NCBI GenBank assembly: GCA_028274465.1
Contig: CM051455.1
Coordinates: 91,644,365-91,708,364, forward strand
Length of the DNA stretch: 64,000 bases
Direction: 5' to 3'
From: Plantago ovata
Taxonomy: Eukaryota; Streptophyta; Magnoliopsida; Lamiales; Plantaginaceae
Part shown: positions 1-8,161 of the stretch, in pieces
Position numbering within the stretch: position 1 is the stretch's first letter
Layout of the letters: the number at the start of each line of letters is the position of its first letter
Made by a program: the position numbers and the translations under genes
The notes under the pieces: model-generated
Seen by the model: only the letters and a program-made list of their open reading frames with translations
Told to the model about the DNA's origin: nothing
The model's database searches: none

Positions 1-924
1 TACGAAGATATAGATTCTGATAGGTTAAAGACTATTGTCCAATTGTGTGCAATAATTAATCAACATACGAAGACAGAGATTCTGCTAGATCAAAGAAATA
101 AAGCAATAACATGGAGTATACTGCGCGATATAGCCATTAGCATAATTATCAACCCTTCGCTAAGAATTCACATACTATCACCAACGAGAAGTTTAGCTAC
201 TCATAGTTGTCATGCAATCAACAGAAATCATAGAAGAAAACATATTGAAATATATATAAAAATAAGTAGAAAAACTGTAAGATACAATGTTATCGAAGGT
301 TGTCAGTCTCCGAAGAATCGCGATCTTACAAGCTCCAAACTGCTATGAAAAAGTGTCTCCTAAGCTATGAACCCCCAGAACAGGCTTTGGGAAGTTCATA
401 CCTAAAACTACAGAGAAAGGTGAGAGAATAGGTCTGGAAAAGTATGAAATTCGGAGAAAAACTGAGCAACTATATATAGTGTTCGAATTTGTGTGGGGCG
501 AAGGGCCCCAGACACCGGGCGAGTCGCCTGGTGTGGGGCGATTCGCCCCACGTCCCGGGCGATTCGCCCGGGAGTAAAATACGGGAAATTTCGCGTTTTC
601 GACGCGTGTTTGGATTTCTTTCCCTTTTCGGACTCGGTTTCTGACTTCTAGTGGCCTTCTAACCTCCATTCGACCCCTAGAATCCAAATCCTATCCGGAA
701 ACCTTCAGATACTCCAAATAGGCTTCTGGAACACCAATTCCTTGTCAACTTCAATATAATTGCCCTGAAATCCTCGTTTTTCAACCAAAACCTGTAAAAT
801 AAAAACTAAAGGTAAACGTGACACTATTCTAATAGAATGCACTAAAATATAGCTAAATTAACATAGAGGATAGCTAAAATAGGTGAAAAAGACTCAAATG
901 AAAGTGTAAAATACAGATTCATCA
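1..924 (-). repeat. E1 3' LTR (family A), cut by the window edge
   Basis: On the minus strand the LTR starts TGATGAATCTG at 924, directly after the polypurine tract, and continues leftwards out of the window. It aligns along its length with the E1 5' LTR at 16089-17369, but holds four GC-rich palindrome modules where the 5' LTR holds two. The U3 TATA box lies at 471-478. The small ORFs seen here are not conserved between LTR copies and are not genes. Confidence 0.93.
471..576 (-). promoter_or_regulatory. LTR promoter of E1: TATA box with four GC palindromes upstream
   Basis: TATATATA at 471-478 (minus strand) is preceded within 100 bp by four interrupted palindromes built on GGGCG-NNN-CGCCC, with centres such as AAG, AGT and ATT on the plus strand (about 494-576). 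The same arrangement recurs in every family-A LTR in the window and, with other arm bases, in the family-D LTR. A promoter role is inferred from position only. Confidence 0.6.
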
Positions 925-966
925 AACTCCCCAAACCGAACCTTTGCTTGTCCTCAAGCAACTAAG
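925..966 (-). promoter_or_regulatory. E1 polypurine tract and adjacent hairpin
   Basis: The minus strand reads GGTTTGGGGAGTT directly before the LTR, a normal plus-strand priming tract. Just upstream is a hairpin with a TTGCTTG/CAAGCAA stem and AGGA loop. The same pair stands before the 3' LTR of E2, E7 and E9, and a close version in E3. Confidence 0.85.
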
Positions 967-1534
967 CTAGACTCTAATGCAAAAAACAATGCAACGTATA
1001 AAATGGAGTCTCATGCCAAATAAAATGAACTAATCTACTGAATCTATCAAAAAACATATGAACAAAAACCATATAAATCAAAGCATGAATATAGGTTGAA
1101 GAATACCTCGATGGACTCACACACATCCACATAAGCACTTATGTCAAGACAAGATAGTCTCTCGTAACGTTATCTACCTGGATCTAGTCAGTGACGACGT
1201 AATGAAGCATGCTAAGATACAAATGGTTGTCCTGTGCCTATGAAACTGAGGACTTACTACTGTTCACCAAGTTTAAGACTTTCCCTCAAAGAGGTCGAAC
1301 CAGTACTGGCTCTCATCAAACGAAGGAGGGTTCCCTATAAAGATAACACTCCCCTATTCTACCCATCTCTCAAGCAAAGCCTTAAGCTATTCACCACTTC
1401 CTGAATGGCAGGACGAGGGTGGTCTAGAACAGATGACACTCAAACAAAAGACAAAAAATAGAAAATTACAACACGATTACGGACATTACAAGAATTGGAA
1501 AATGAGACACAACACTTTGCTAAACTGCTATTTG

Positions 1535-1665
1535 GCTTTCTTTTTTGGACCCTTCTTTGCTTTTTTGGGGTCTTTTCTTTTTTTCTTTTTTTCTTTCCAG
1601 TTTCTTTTTTTCTTTTTTTTGTCTTTTTCCTGTAATTTTCTTTTCTTTTTTTCGATTTTTTTTAA
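1535..1665 (-). repeat. Purine-rich low-complexity tract (minus strand) in 3' noncoding region
   Basis: About 130 bp of almost pure T/C on the plus strand. Tracts of the same composition stand at the same place in E2 (10740-10890), E3 (22540-22680), E7 (44225-44355) and E9 (50530-50670). Open frames of 60-130 codons through it are composition artefacts. Confidence 0.85.
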
Positions 1666-2431
1666 GCCAACAGTAGCAAAACGAAAAGTGAAACAAAATG
1701 ACTCACACGACTTCCCCAAACCTATTCGAAAGAATAGGTTGGAGTATAAAATTTATGGAAAAAGAAAAATAAACTCACAACACAGAAATGAAAAACGAAA
1801 AACAAGTCTAAAGTTAGCGTAACCCCCTCCCCAGACCTATTAGGAAGAATAGGTTATAAACAAAGGATCACACAACCTCACACTACCTCCTTCCTAGGCA
1901 TTTAGCAATCTCAAAGCATGGTGAAGACTTGTTGCCTCTTAGGTATATAATTACTCGGGAAAACAACCATAAGACCCTAACATGCATCATCCTATTATAA
2001 AGGCCTTCGTGAACCACAGTAGAGAAAACACCACTAAGTGACGTCGAGACTACCAAGCTTAACTAAGTGCAATACATAAACATGACAAGCCAAGCGAGAA
2101 AAACCTCAAACAAATTCATAGAGATGAAGCATATGATTAATGGCATAGTTAGTTAATCTACCCAATAAAAAAGTTCAAAAAATTCGGCAATAAACTCCAT
2201 ATAAAACATGCAAGACTATCCTAAGAAAGCAGTAAACGTGCAAATGTAAAAAATTTCACGAGTTTATAAGTAAGATAAGTATAGAGATAACCAGCGATAA
2301 CTTCCTCCCCAAACCTGAACGTTGTCGCTCGCCCCGAACGTCGAAAGTGGATTTAAGGTGAGAGCTAATGCTTGTATAAGTGACCTATAATACTCAATCA
2401 AACTCGTGAGAAAATAAAACAGCTAAACACA

Positions 2432-3201
2432 CTAACCTTTAGTGGAGGCGGTAAGGGTAAGTTCAAGGTGATCAACCTCTCTTTGATCACTAGATATCAT
2501 GAAGTATGGCTTCACTCGCTGGCCATTCACCTTGAAGGTATTGCCCGTCTTTGGATCAAAGAGTTTTACAGCTCCATGGGGAGCAACTTCGATGATTTCG
2601 TACGGTCCATCCCAACGAGTACTGAGCTTTCCAAGAAATAGTCGAAGGCGAGAATTAAATACCAAAGCTTCTTGTCCAGGAATCAATTCCTTATGTACTA
2701 TACCACGATCATGATACTTCATAGTACGTTCATTGTAGATCTTGGCATTTTCATAAGCACCTAGTCGTAATTCATCAAGCTCATCTAGTTGCAACAATCA
2801 TTCCTCGCCAGCTTTTCCCATATCAAGATTGAGTGCTTTTATAGCCAAATATGCCTTGTGTTCCAGTTCTACGGGAAGATGACATGCTTTACCATACACA
2901 AGTCTGTACGGAGTGGTCCCGATCACTGTCTTGTAACTAGTCCTGTATGCCCAAAGTGCATCATTCAATTTCCTGCCCAATCCTTCCTACTAGGCTTCAC
3001 TACTCGCTCCAGGATCTTCTTGATTTGACGGTTGCTGACTTCGACTTGTCCCGATGTCTGTGGGTGATAAGGTGTAGCGATACTATGGTGGACATTGTAT
3101 CTCTTAAGAAGGGAGGCAAACGTTCTATTGACGAAGTGTGACCCTCCACCACTGATGATTGTCCTAGGGCACCCAAATCTTGAGAATATTACCTCCATCA
3201 C
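2432..3201 (-). pseudogene. E1 integrase, C-terminal part, disrupted
   Basis: Minus-strand frames at 3201-2965, 2980-2798 and 2797-2432 give the second half of an Athila-type integrase core followed by the C-terminal region (TRWDGPYEI and VNGQRVKPY motifs). The core keeps PYHPQTSGQVEVSNRQIK, which contains the catalytic Glu. The second catalytic Asp, normally in a SDGGSHF context, reads SGGGSHF. The HHCC zinc finger and first catalytic Asp are absent because sequence is missing at the E2 junction. There is a frameshift near 2975 and an in-frame TGA at 2798-2800. The protein cannot be functional. Confidence 0.9.
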
Positions 3202-4582
3202 TGATGAACGTATTTTGACGCGTTCATCTTGTCTTTTTTACCTTCTTTTGCTATCTTTTAGCCTTGTTTTTTGGTTAGTTTTGTAGAATAGTGTCACGTT
3301 TTGTGTTTTCTGCATTTTCAGGCACTTAGGTACGAAACGGCGTTTTTGGAGCTAAAAACGAGCCTTTTTTATGGAAAAGATGGCCCCGTTGAAGTTACCC
3401 AATCTCCGTGGCTTGTTCGTGAGTGTCTGAGCCCCAATAAGTGCCGAGAAGGACGAGCCCAAGGCACCCGAGGGCCGTTCGTGGGCAAAAGATCGAGTTT
3501 CGAGGCCAAAATCTGCCCAGGAGGCAAGCCCTTCGCTAGGAATTGGAGAAGCGGGACGCTTGGAATTTCAGGAGATTTCAAAAGAGGAACAGGAAGCAAG
3601 CGCTTCGCTTGGCTCTGCCCAAGCGCCAAGCGAAGCGCTTGGCAGCCGTTACAGATCCAGATTTTGCCTTCATTACTTGATTTTGGAGTTACTTTTTGAT
3701 AGACAGAACATTGGAGAAGAGTTTTGGACAGCCCTAAGCCCCAAAAACTCAGAAAAACTCATAGATTCATTGTAATTTAGCTTGGGATTCAAGATTTCGA
3801 TTGGAATTCATCCTTTGTAATCATCTACGGAGAGGTTTTCTTTGATTTCCACCGATTAGTGACAACTTTGGTGGTAACTTGTATCACTCTCTTGTCTTGT
3901 AGTTTGATATGATGTATTCTGATTATTATTCATATGAATTGATGTCTATGTTGATGAATATGAGTAGCTTAATCCTTTGTGTTGGTGGTAGAATGTAGAA
4001 TTATGCATGTTATGGATTATGCTTATGCTTACATGAGGTTGTGAGTCAATCTTGCTGCAAATTACTTCATATGATTCGTAGTTGCCTATAAAATATATTC
4101 GAATAGAGTATGTGACAAACTCGTTGGTTAATGAAAGCTATAGGATTGTATGTTAGTGATTTGCAGCATGCTAGATAAATGGTGTTGGTGACAAACACCT
4201 CTAAATTATTGATAGTGGCCTTTCATGATGTGTGTCTTGAAAGTTACCTAGACAAGTTGCTTAGCAGACTTAGTTGAAGGTTTTACGCACTGAACTTGTG
4301 AGCATATTCGTAATCCATGCATGTGTATTCGATTTCTACCACCGACCGTTTTCCAAACTTGTTTACAAAAACTCTTGATTTCTCACTTCCTTTGTTCAAA
4401 CATCTTTCTCAAAAATCATCATCTAGTTGACTGAAATTAGCTAGCAAAAACCTTGATCAAAGCCACGTTAGGTCCCGAGAGAACGATACTCGGGGACAAC
4501 TTGCCATTGCACTCTATTTGTGTAGTGAAAGGTGTTCTTTGGCTTTTTAAACAAATTTAATTGGTGAAAAACGACATCATCA
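3202..4582 (+). repeat. E2 5' LTR (family B)
   Basis: The LTR starts TGATGAACG and ends CATCATCA just before the PBS. It carries AAGCG-NNN-CGCTT palindromes at about 3597-3642, the same motif type that clusters inside the element. I could not see a convincing TATA box. The 132-aa open frame at 3301-3699 has a partner in the 3' LTR but runs through the palindromes and is not treated as a gene. Confidence 0.95.
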
Positions 4583-4585
4583 ATT

Positions 4586-4602
4586 TGGCGCCGCTGCCGG
4601 GG
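4586..4602 (+). promoter_or_regulatory. E2 primer-binding site, tRNA-Asp
   Basis: TGGCGCCGCTGCCGGGG starts three bases after the LTR and is complementary to the 3' end of plant tRNA-Asp(GTC) with one mismatch (C for T at the ninth base). E1, E7 and E8 have the perfect match. Confidence 0.9.
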
Positions 4603-4728
4603 ACTTAATTAACTTCTTTGGTTGGTGATTTTGTTTGGTTTTTTCAGCCAACATCTCTTCTTTGTCTCATTTCTGTTTTTGTTTCTTTTTGCATGAGATA
4701 CTCACTATCTTGTATTTCAGGTGTGTGT

Positions 4729-6342
4729 ATGCCTAGAACCCGAACGGTTGGGCCTAACGTTGAACCTTACATAGACGAAATCGATCGCTTGTATCGGAGG
4801 AGAAGAAGGAATCTCAATTCTCAGTTTGAAAGGGTAGCATCTAGAGCTTCCACATCAGGAAGTAGAGAAGAATCTTTCTCACATCTCTCTGAACCAATTC
4901 TTCAGTCGGTTTTCGTGGAAGGTGAAATGGCGGAGAAACCTATTCGTTCACTCACCAAGCCAACGGTTGGGGCTAGAGGACCAGCAGTTGTCCTCAATGA
5001 TGCCACTAGGAACCTGGAGATAAAGAACCACATGTTCCAACAACTTCCCAAGTTCTATGTGATGGTTAATGAGGACGTGATTGGGTTCTTGAATGAGCTC
5101 GAGAACTTTGTTCTCCATCTTGGGCGATCGGGTGCTGGAGTGACGGACGATGATCTTCGCATGAAGGTTTTCTCCATGGGTCTAGGTGATCGAGCAAAGG
5201 CTTGGCTCAATACTTTAGAGGCTGGGTCTTTGACTACATGGGCGCTCTATTTCGACAAGTTCATGGATCGGTACTACCCCGCTTCCAAGACGATGGCTAT
5301 GAAGAGCCAAATTAGCACCTTTGATCAGCGATATGATGAAGCTTTTCACGAGGCTTATGATCGTTTCATGGGGTTGCAGCATAGGTGCCCTCGCCATGGG
5401 TATGATAAAGGTCAGCTTCTCCAATTCTTTTACAATGGCTTGCATCCTGAGATTCAATCTCAAGTGGATAGAATTTGCGGTGGAAGTATGGGAGAGTTGA
5501 CTCCTACTCAAGCTCAAATGAAGCTAGACACGATGTACCGGAATTCTGAAAACCGGAATGTTAGAGCTCGTGTGCTTCAAAAGGAGCAAAGGGGAGAGGC
5601 AAAGGTAGTAGTGGAACAAGATGCCTTTGATGGGTTCGCCCCTGAGGTCAAGCAAGCTTTGAGGCAAAGCGTTCCTATCCCTTCTACGGAGATTTGTGGT
5701 GTCTGCAAGAATTATGGGCACCCGGCCTATCTATGCCGTTATGAGTTTCCTAGAGAGCAATTCATCAAGAACGAGGTCCGTCAAGAGGTTTATGCTCCTC
5801 CCGAAGGGGAGCAAGTGACCGAGGACGTGAACTATGGCCAAGGATATGGCAATGTTAGGCCACAAAACCGTGGGGGACAAGGACCACGAGGTGGGCACCA
5901 GAACCAAGGCAACCGTGGTTATGTCCACAACCCGGACAAATATGCCTATGGTCCACATCAAGATCGAAGCCGTCTCAGCTATGGGAACAACTGGTATGAA
6001 GGAGCACCACCTTCTAATCCCACACCCCCACCTCCGGTTGCTAGTTCAGGACCGCAAGGTGGAGGGGTGCTCCATTCTCCTCTTGTTACTTCACTCAATT
6101 ATCTGGTTATGAAGATGAACAAATTCATGGAGCATTACTATCGTAATGAGGCTACTAACAATCAACGCTTTCAGAAGCTTGAGGCTAGTAGTAGCAGTCT
6201 CCATAAGAAGCTACAAGAGCTTATAGATCGAGGGGCGAGTAGAGAGCAAGGGAAGCTTCCCGGAAACACGGAGAAAGCCATGGCTATAACCGTGGTGACT
6301 GATTTGCCCGTGGAGATCACGGTTGTGAGAGACAATGCATGA
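4729..6342 (+). CDS. gag: E2 Gag
   Basis: A 537-aa capsid/nucleocapsid protein. I chose ATG 4729 over the upstream open frame (from 4618) because its first residues, MPRTR, match the start of E7 Gag (MPHTR), and a pyrimidine-rich stretch with CAG lies just before it. A retrotransposon gag domain occupies about residues 95-250 (LEIKNHMFQQLPKFY, then GLGDRAKAWLNTL and the CPRHGYDKGQLLQFFYNGL region). A CCHC zinc knuckle (CGVCKNYGHPAYLC) begins near residue 323. A Gly/Asn/Pro-rich segment and a short coiled region (LHKKLQELIDRGASREQGK) follow. The frame ends at TGA 6340-6342 and reopens immediately in the same frame as the protease, so Gag-protease was probably one polyprotein, or the TGA is read through. 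Confidence 0.9.
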   Translation: MPRTRTVGPNVEPYIDEIDRLYRRRRRNLNSQFERVASRASTSGSREESFSHLSEPILQSVFVEGEMAEKPIRSLTKPTVGARGPAVVLNDATRNLEIKNHMFQQLPKFYVMVNEDVIGFLNELENFVLHLGRSGAGVTDDDLRMKVFSMGLGDRAKAWLNTLEAGSLTTWALYFDKFMDRYYPASKTMAMKSQISTFDQRYDEAFHEAYDRFMGLQHRCPRHGYDKGQLLQFFYNGLHPEIQSQVDRICGGSMGELTPTQAQMKLDTMYRNSENRNVRARVLQKEQRGEAKVVVEQDAFDGFAPEVKQALRQSVPIPSTEICGVCKNYGHPAYLCRYEFPREQFIKNEVRQEVYAPPEGEQVTEDVNYGQGYGNVRPQNRGGQGPRGGHQNQGNRGYVHNPDKYAYGPHQDRSRLSYGNNWYEGAPPSNPTPPPPVASSGPQGGGVLHSPLVTSLNYLVMKMNKFMEHYYRNEATNNQRFQKLEASSSSLHKKLQELIDRGASREQGKLPGNTEKAMAITVVTDLPVEITVVRDNA

Positions 6343-7047
6343 GTTGAGGTGCCAAGTTGCAAGATAACTGAAACTTGCAAAGTGAGTGAGGAGCTTGAGA
6401 CTCCTAAGGTAGTTGTGGAAGAGAGAGTGGTCGCACAATCTGATGCGATAGTGGAAGAAGTGAATGAAAACTCATCATCTGAGGATGAGTTGGTGGATAT
6501 GGTGGAAGTGCCTATCCAAGAGAGCTTTGATGTGGAAATCGGCTTGGGTAAGAAGGATGGAATAGTGGCAACTCTAGACACGGGAGCGGGTGTGAATGTC
6601 ATACCTTTGAACGTGTACGAAGAGTCGGGTTTTTCTGGCTTAAGACCAATGAAGTGCAGGGTGCAATTGGCGGACGGGTCTATGAAGAAGCCATTGGGTG
6701 TGGTCGAGAATCTAGTGGTAAGAGTCGCCGGTGTAGAGGTCAAGACGAACTTCATCGTCATGCCTACATCCTCCGCAAAGCTCAAGGATGTGGTTCTTTT
6801 GGGTGGAGCCTTCATCAACAAAGTACATGTGGTGATAGACATGTATCGTCGTACATGTAGCTTCGAGGTAAATGGCAAGCAACATACGTTGCGAGCCATA
6901 ATTAATTCATGTGCTTATGTTGATACTAACGAACTTGTAGGATTCTTTGGTCCTCTTTATGTTCGTCAAGATGTGCAGGGACTTGATGCTTTGAAGAGCA
7001 CTTGGACGGGGAAGTCTAGTACCCGATGCGAAATTGATCCCGCATGA
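6343..7047 (+). CDS. E2 retropepsin-like aspartic protease, in frame after the Gag stop
   Basis: This continues the Gag frame directly after TGA 6340-6342. An acidic linker leads to a retropepsin-like domain with active site LDTGAGVNVIP, a flap-region motif VQLADGS, and the second-half motif VVLLGGAF before VIDMYRRTC. It would process Gag in the virus-like particle. There is no convincing own ATG before the domain. The domain is homologous to the protease ORFs of E3 and E7 but differs from E1, which has the DLG-type active site. No RT follows; after the stop at 7045-7047 comes noncoding sequence. Confidence 0.85.
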   Translation, partial: VEVPSCKITETCKVSEELETPKVVVEERVVAQSDAIVEEVNENSSSEDELVDMVEVPIQESFDVEIGLGKKDGIVATLDTGAGVNVIPLNVYEESGFSGLRPMKCRVQLADGSMKKPLGVVENLVVRVAGVEVKTNFIVMPTSSAKLKDVVLLGGAFINKVHVVIDMYRRTCSFEVNGKQHTLRAIINSCAYVDTNELVGFFGPLYVRQDVQGLDALKSTWTGKSSTRCEIDPA

Positions 7048-7089
7048 GCTAAGACGAGTCGAGACAACGACTTCTAAACAAAGGCGCTT

Positions 7090-7107
7090 CTCGGGAGGCA
7101 ACCCGAG
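7090..7107 (+). promoter_or_regulatory. Conserved hairpin after the protease stop (loop AGGCAA)
   Basis: CTCGGG-AGGCAA-CCCGAG forms a 6-bp stem with a 6-nt loop about 43 bp after the protease stop. E3 has TCCGGG-AGGCAG-CCCGGA at the equivalent site and E7 TCTGGG-AGGCAA-CCCGGA, so stem bases change in pairs while the loop holds. A GGCGCT block precedes it in all. Function unknown. Confidence 0.75.
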
Positions 7108-7229
7108 GTTGTAGGTAATTGCATATAGATTAGAAGCATGTTTAAATTTTGTTTTGTTGAGTAGACAAGGTTTTTTAGGTGAAAATTGAGAAAAAGTCGG
7201 AAAAAAAATAAAGTTAGGAGCTCCAGGTC

Positions 7230-7409
7230 CCAAGCGCTCCGCTTGGCTCAAGCCAAGCGGACCGCTTGGATTTACAGTAGGAACTTCTCCTACTGTAAAT
7301 CCAAGCGAAGCGCTTGGGGCGACCCAAGCGTCCCGCTTGAACCAAGCGCTTCGCTTGGGACGCTCAAGCGGCTCGCTTGACTTCTTTAAAAGCCAAGCGA
7401 GCCACTTGA
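7230..7409 (+). promoter_or_regulatory. Cluster of seven CAAGCG-NNN-CGCTTG palindromes with a 20-bp hairpin
   Basis: Within 180 bp there are seven interrupted palindromes with fixed arms (CCAAGCG and CGCTTGG, one copy as TCAAGCG and CGCTTGA) and a variable 3-bp centre: CTC, GAC, AAG, TCC, CTT, GCT and AGC. Between modules two and three lies a perfect inverted repeat of 20 bp with a 5-nt loop (7263-7307). The cluster stands between the protease hairpin and the ORF2 leader. It is not protein-coding in any consistent frame. I infer a regulatory role, perhaps an internal promoter for ORF2. Confidence 0.6.
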
Positions 7410-8161
7410 GTTTTGAAGCTCTCCTCTTCATTCTTTTTCATCTTCTTCCCGATTTTTCACCCTAAAAACTTCAATCTCACTCAATTCTCCACCAATTTTT
7501 GCAATCTCGTGCATTCTAAAGAGCCCATCACCTCCTCTATCATCTAAACCGAACAAATTTCACGTTTGAAGCATCATTCACAAGGAATCGAAGGTAACCC
7601 TCAAGAACCCTAACTTTCTTGAATTTGGGATTTTGATCTTATTGGCTTCAATTGTGTTATGTATTGTTAAATTAGAGTTTGATATTGATTGTTGAGCATG
7701 TTTCTTATTGGATGTGATGTCTAAATTCGAATTTTGCTTACTTTGATTTTGATGAACTCTATGGCTTGAATTCTTGCTAGATAATTGTTTGCATGATTGT
7801 TAGCTCGAAATTTGAGTATTGATATGATGTTGGTGTTGTTTAGATTTCATGAGAATGTGTAGGATTGGTTGGGTAGTTCTAATGGCGAGTTTGTTTGCTT
7901 GGTTTGATTCGAAGTAGCTAATCGTAACGAAGTGTTAAAGCTTCTCGATTCGCTATGTTTGAATTTTAGCAAGCCTTCAAACTCGTTAAAAAGAACACTT
8001 GAGTGAGTTTTGGCGTCTAAGAGTCGACTTGTTGCGTTATGACTTGTTTTAAACGAAGAACGTATACTTGTCTTAGAGTAGAAGTAGATTGATTGGTAGT
8101 AGTGTAAGAGTCTAGTCATTTTGATCTATTGGAATGGTCTAATGGGATTTTTCTAGGTACC
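7410..8161 (+). other. ORF2 leader with an apparent 563-bp intron (7594-8156)
   Basis: A pyrimidine-rich leader runs from about 7420 to 7593, ending GAAG before GTAACC. It is followed by T-rich sequence with no long open frame, and then a polypyrimidine/CTAG acceptor ending at 8156, 5 bp before the ORF2 ATG at 8162. E3 and E7 have the same arrangement with different sequence (GAG|GTAATC, then TTTGTAG before the ORF2 start). Splicing is inferred from these signals only. Confidence 0.55.

Larger units (their letters stand above)
925..2431 (-). other. E1 3' noncoding region
   Basis: This 1.5-kb stretch between integrase and 3' LTR has no credible gene. From the LTR inward it holds the PPT hairpin, a block of about 500 bp nearly shared with E3, E7 and E9 and recognisable in E2 (around 1100-1430), a pyrimidine-rich tract (plus strand) at 1535-1665, and two hairpin-plus-G-rich modules (CCTATTC/GAATAGG stems near 1720-1740 and 1830-1855). 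The part at about 2210-2431 next to integrase is not seen in the RT-less relatives. Retention of this block in elements without pol points to a cis-acting role. Confidence 0.8.

Noticed and set aside
1433-1822. Open frames of 63-129 codons across the pyrimidine tract (also near 10478-10942, 22476-22790, 44144-44483, 50497-50697)
   Set aside because: Made of Lys/Phe runs from low-complexity DNA, not conserved in frame between copies.
3301-3699. 132-codon frame in the family-B LTR, with a partner of 155 codons at 11603-12070
   Set aside because: The frame changes between the two LTR copies at the palindrome indel and has no recognisable domain.
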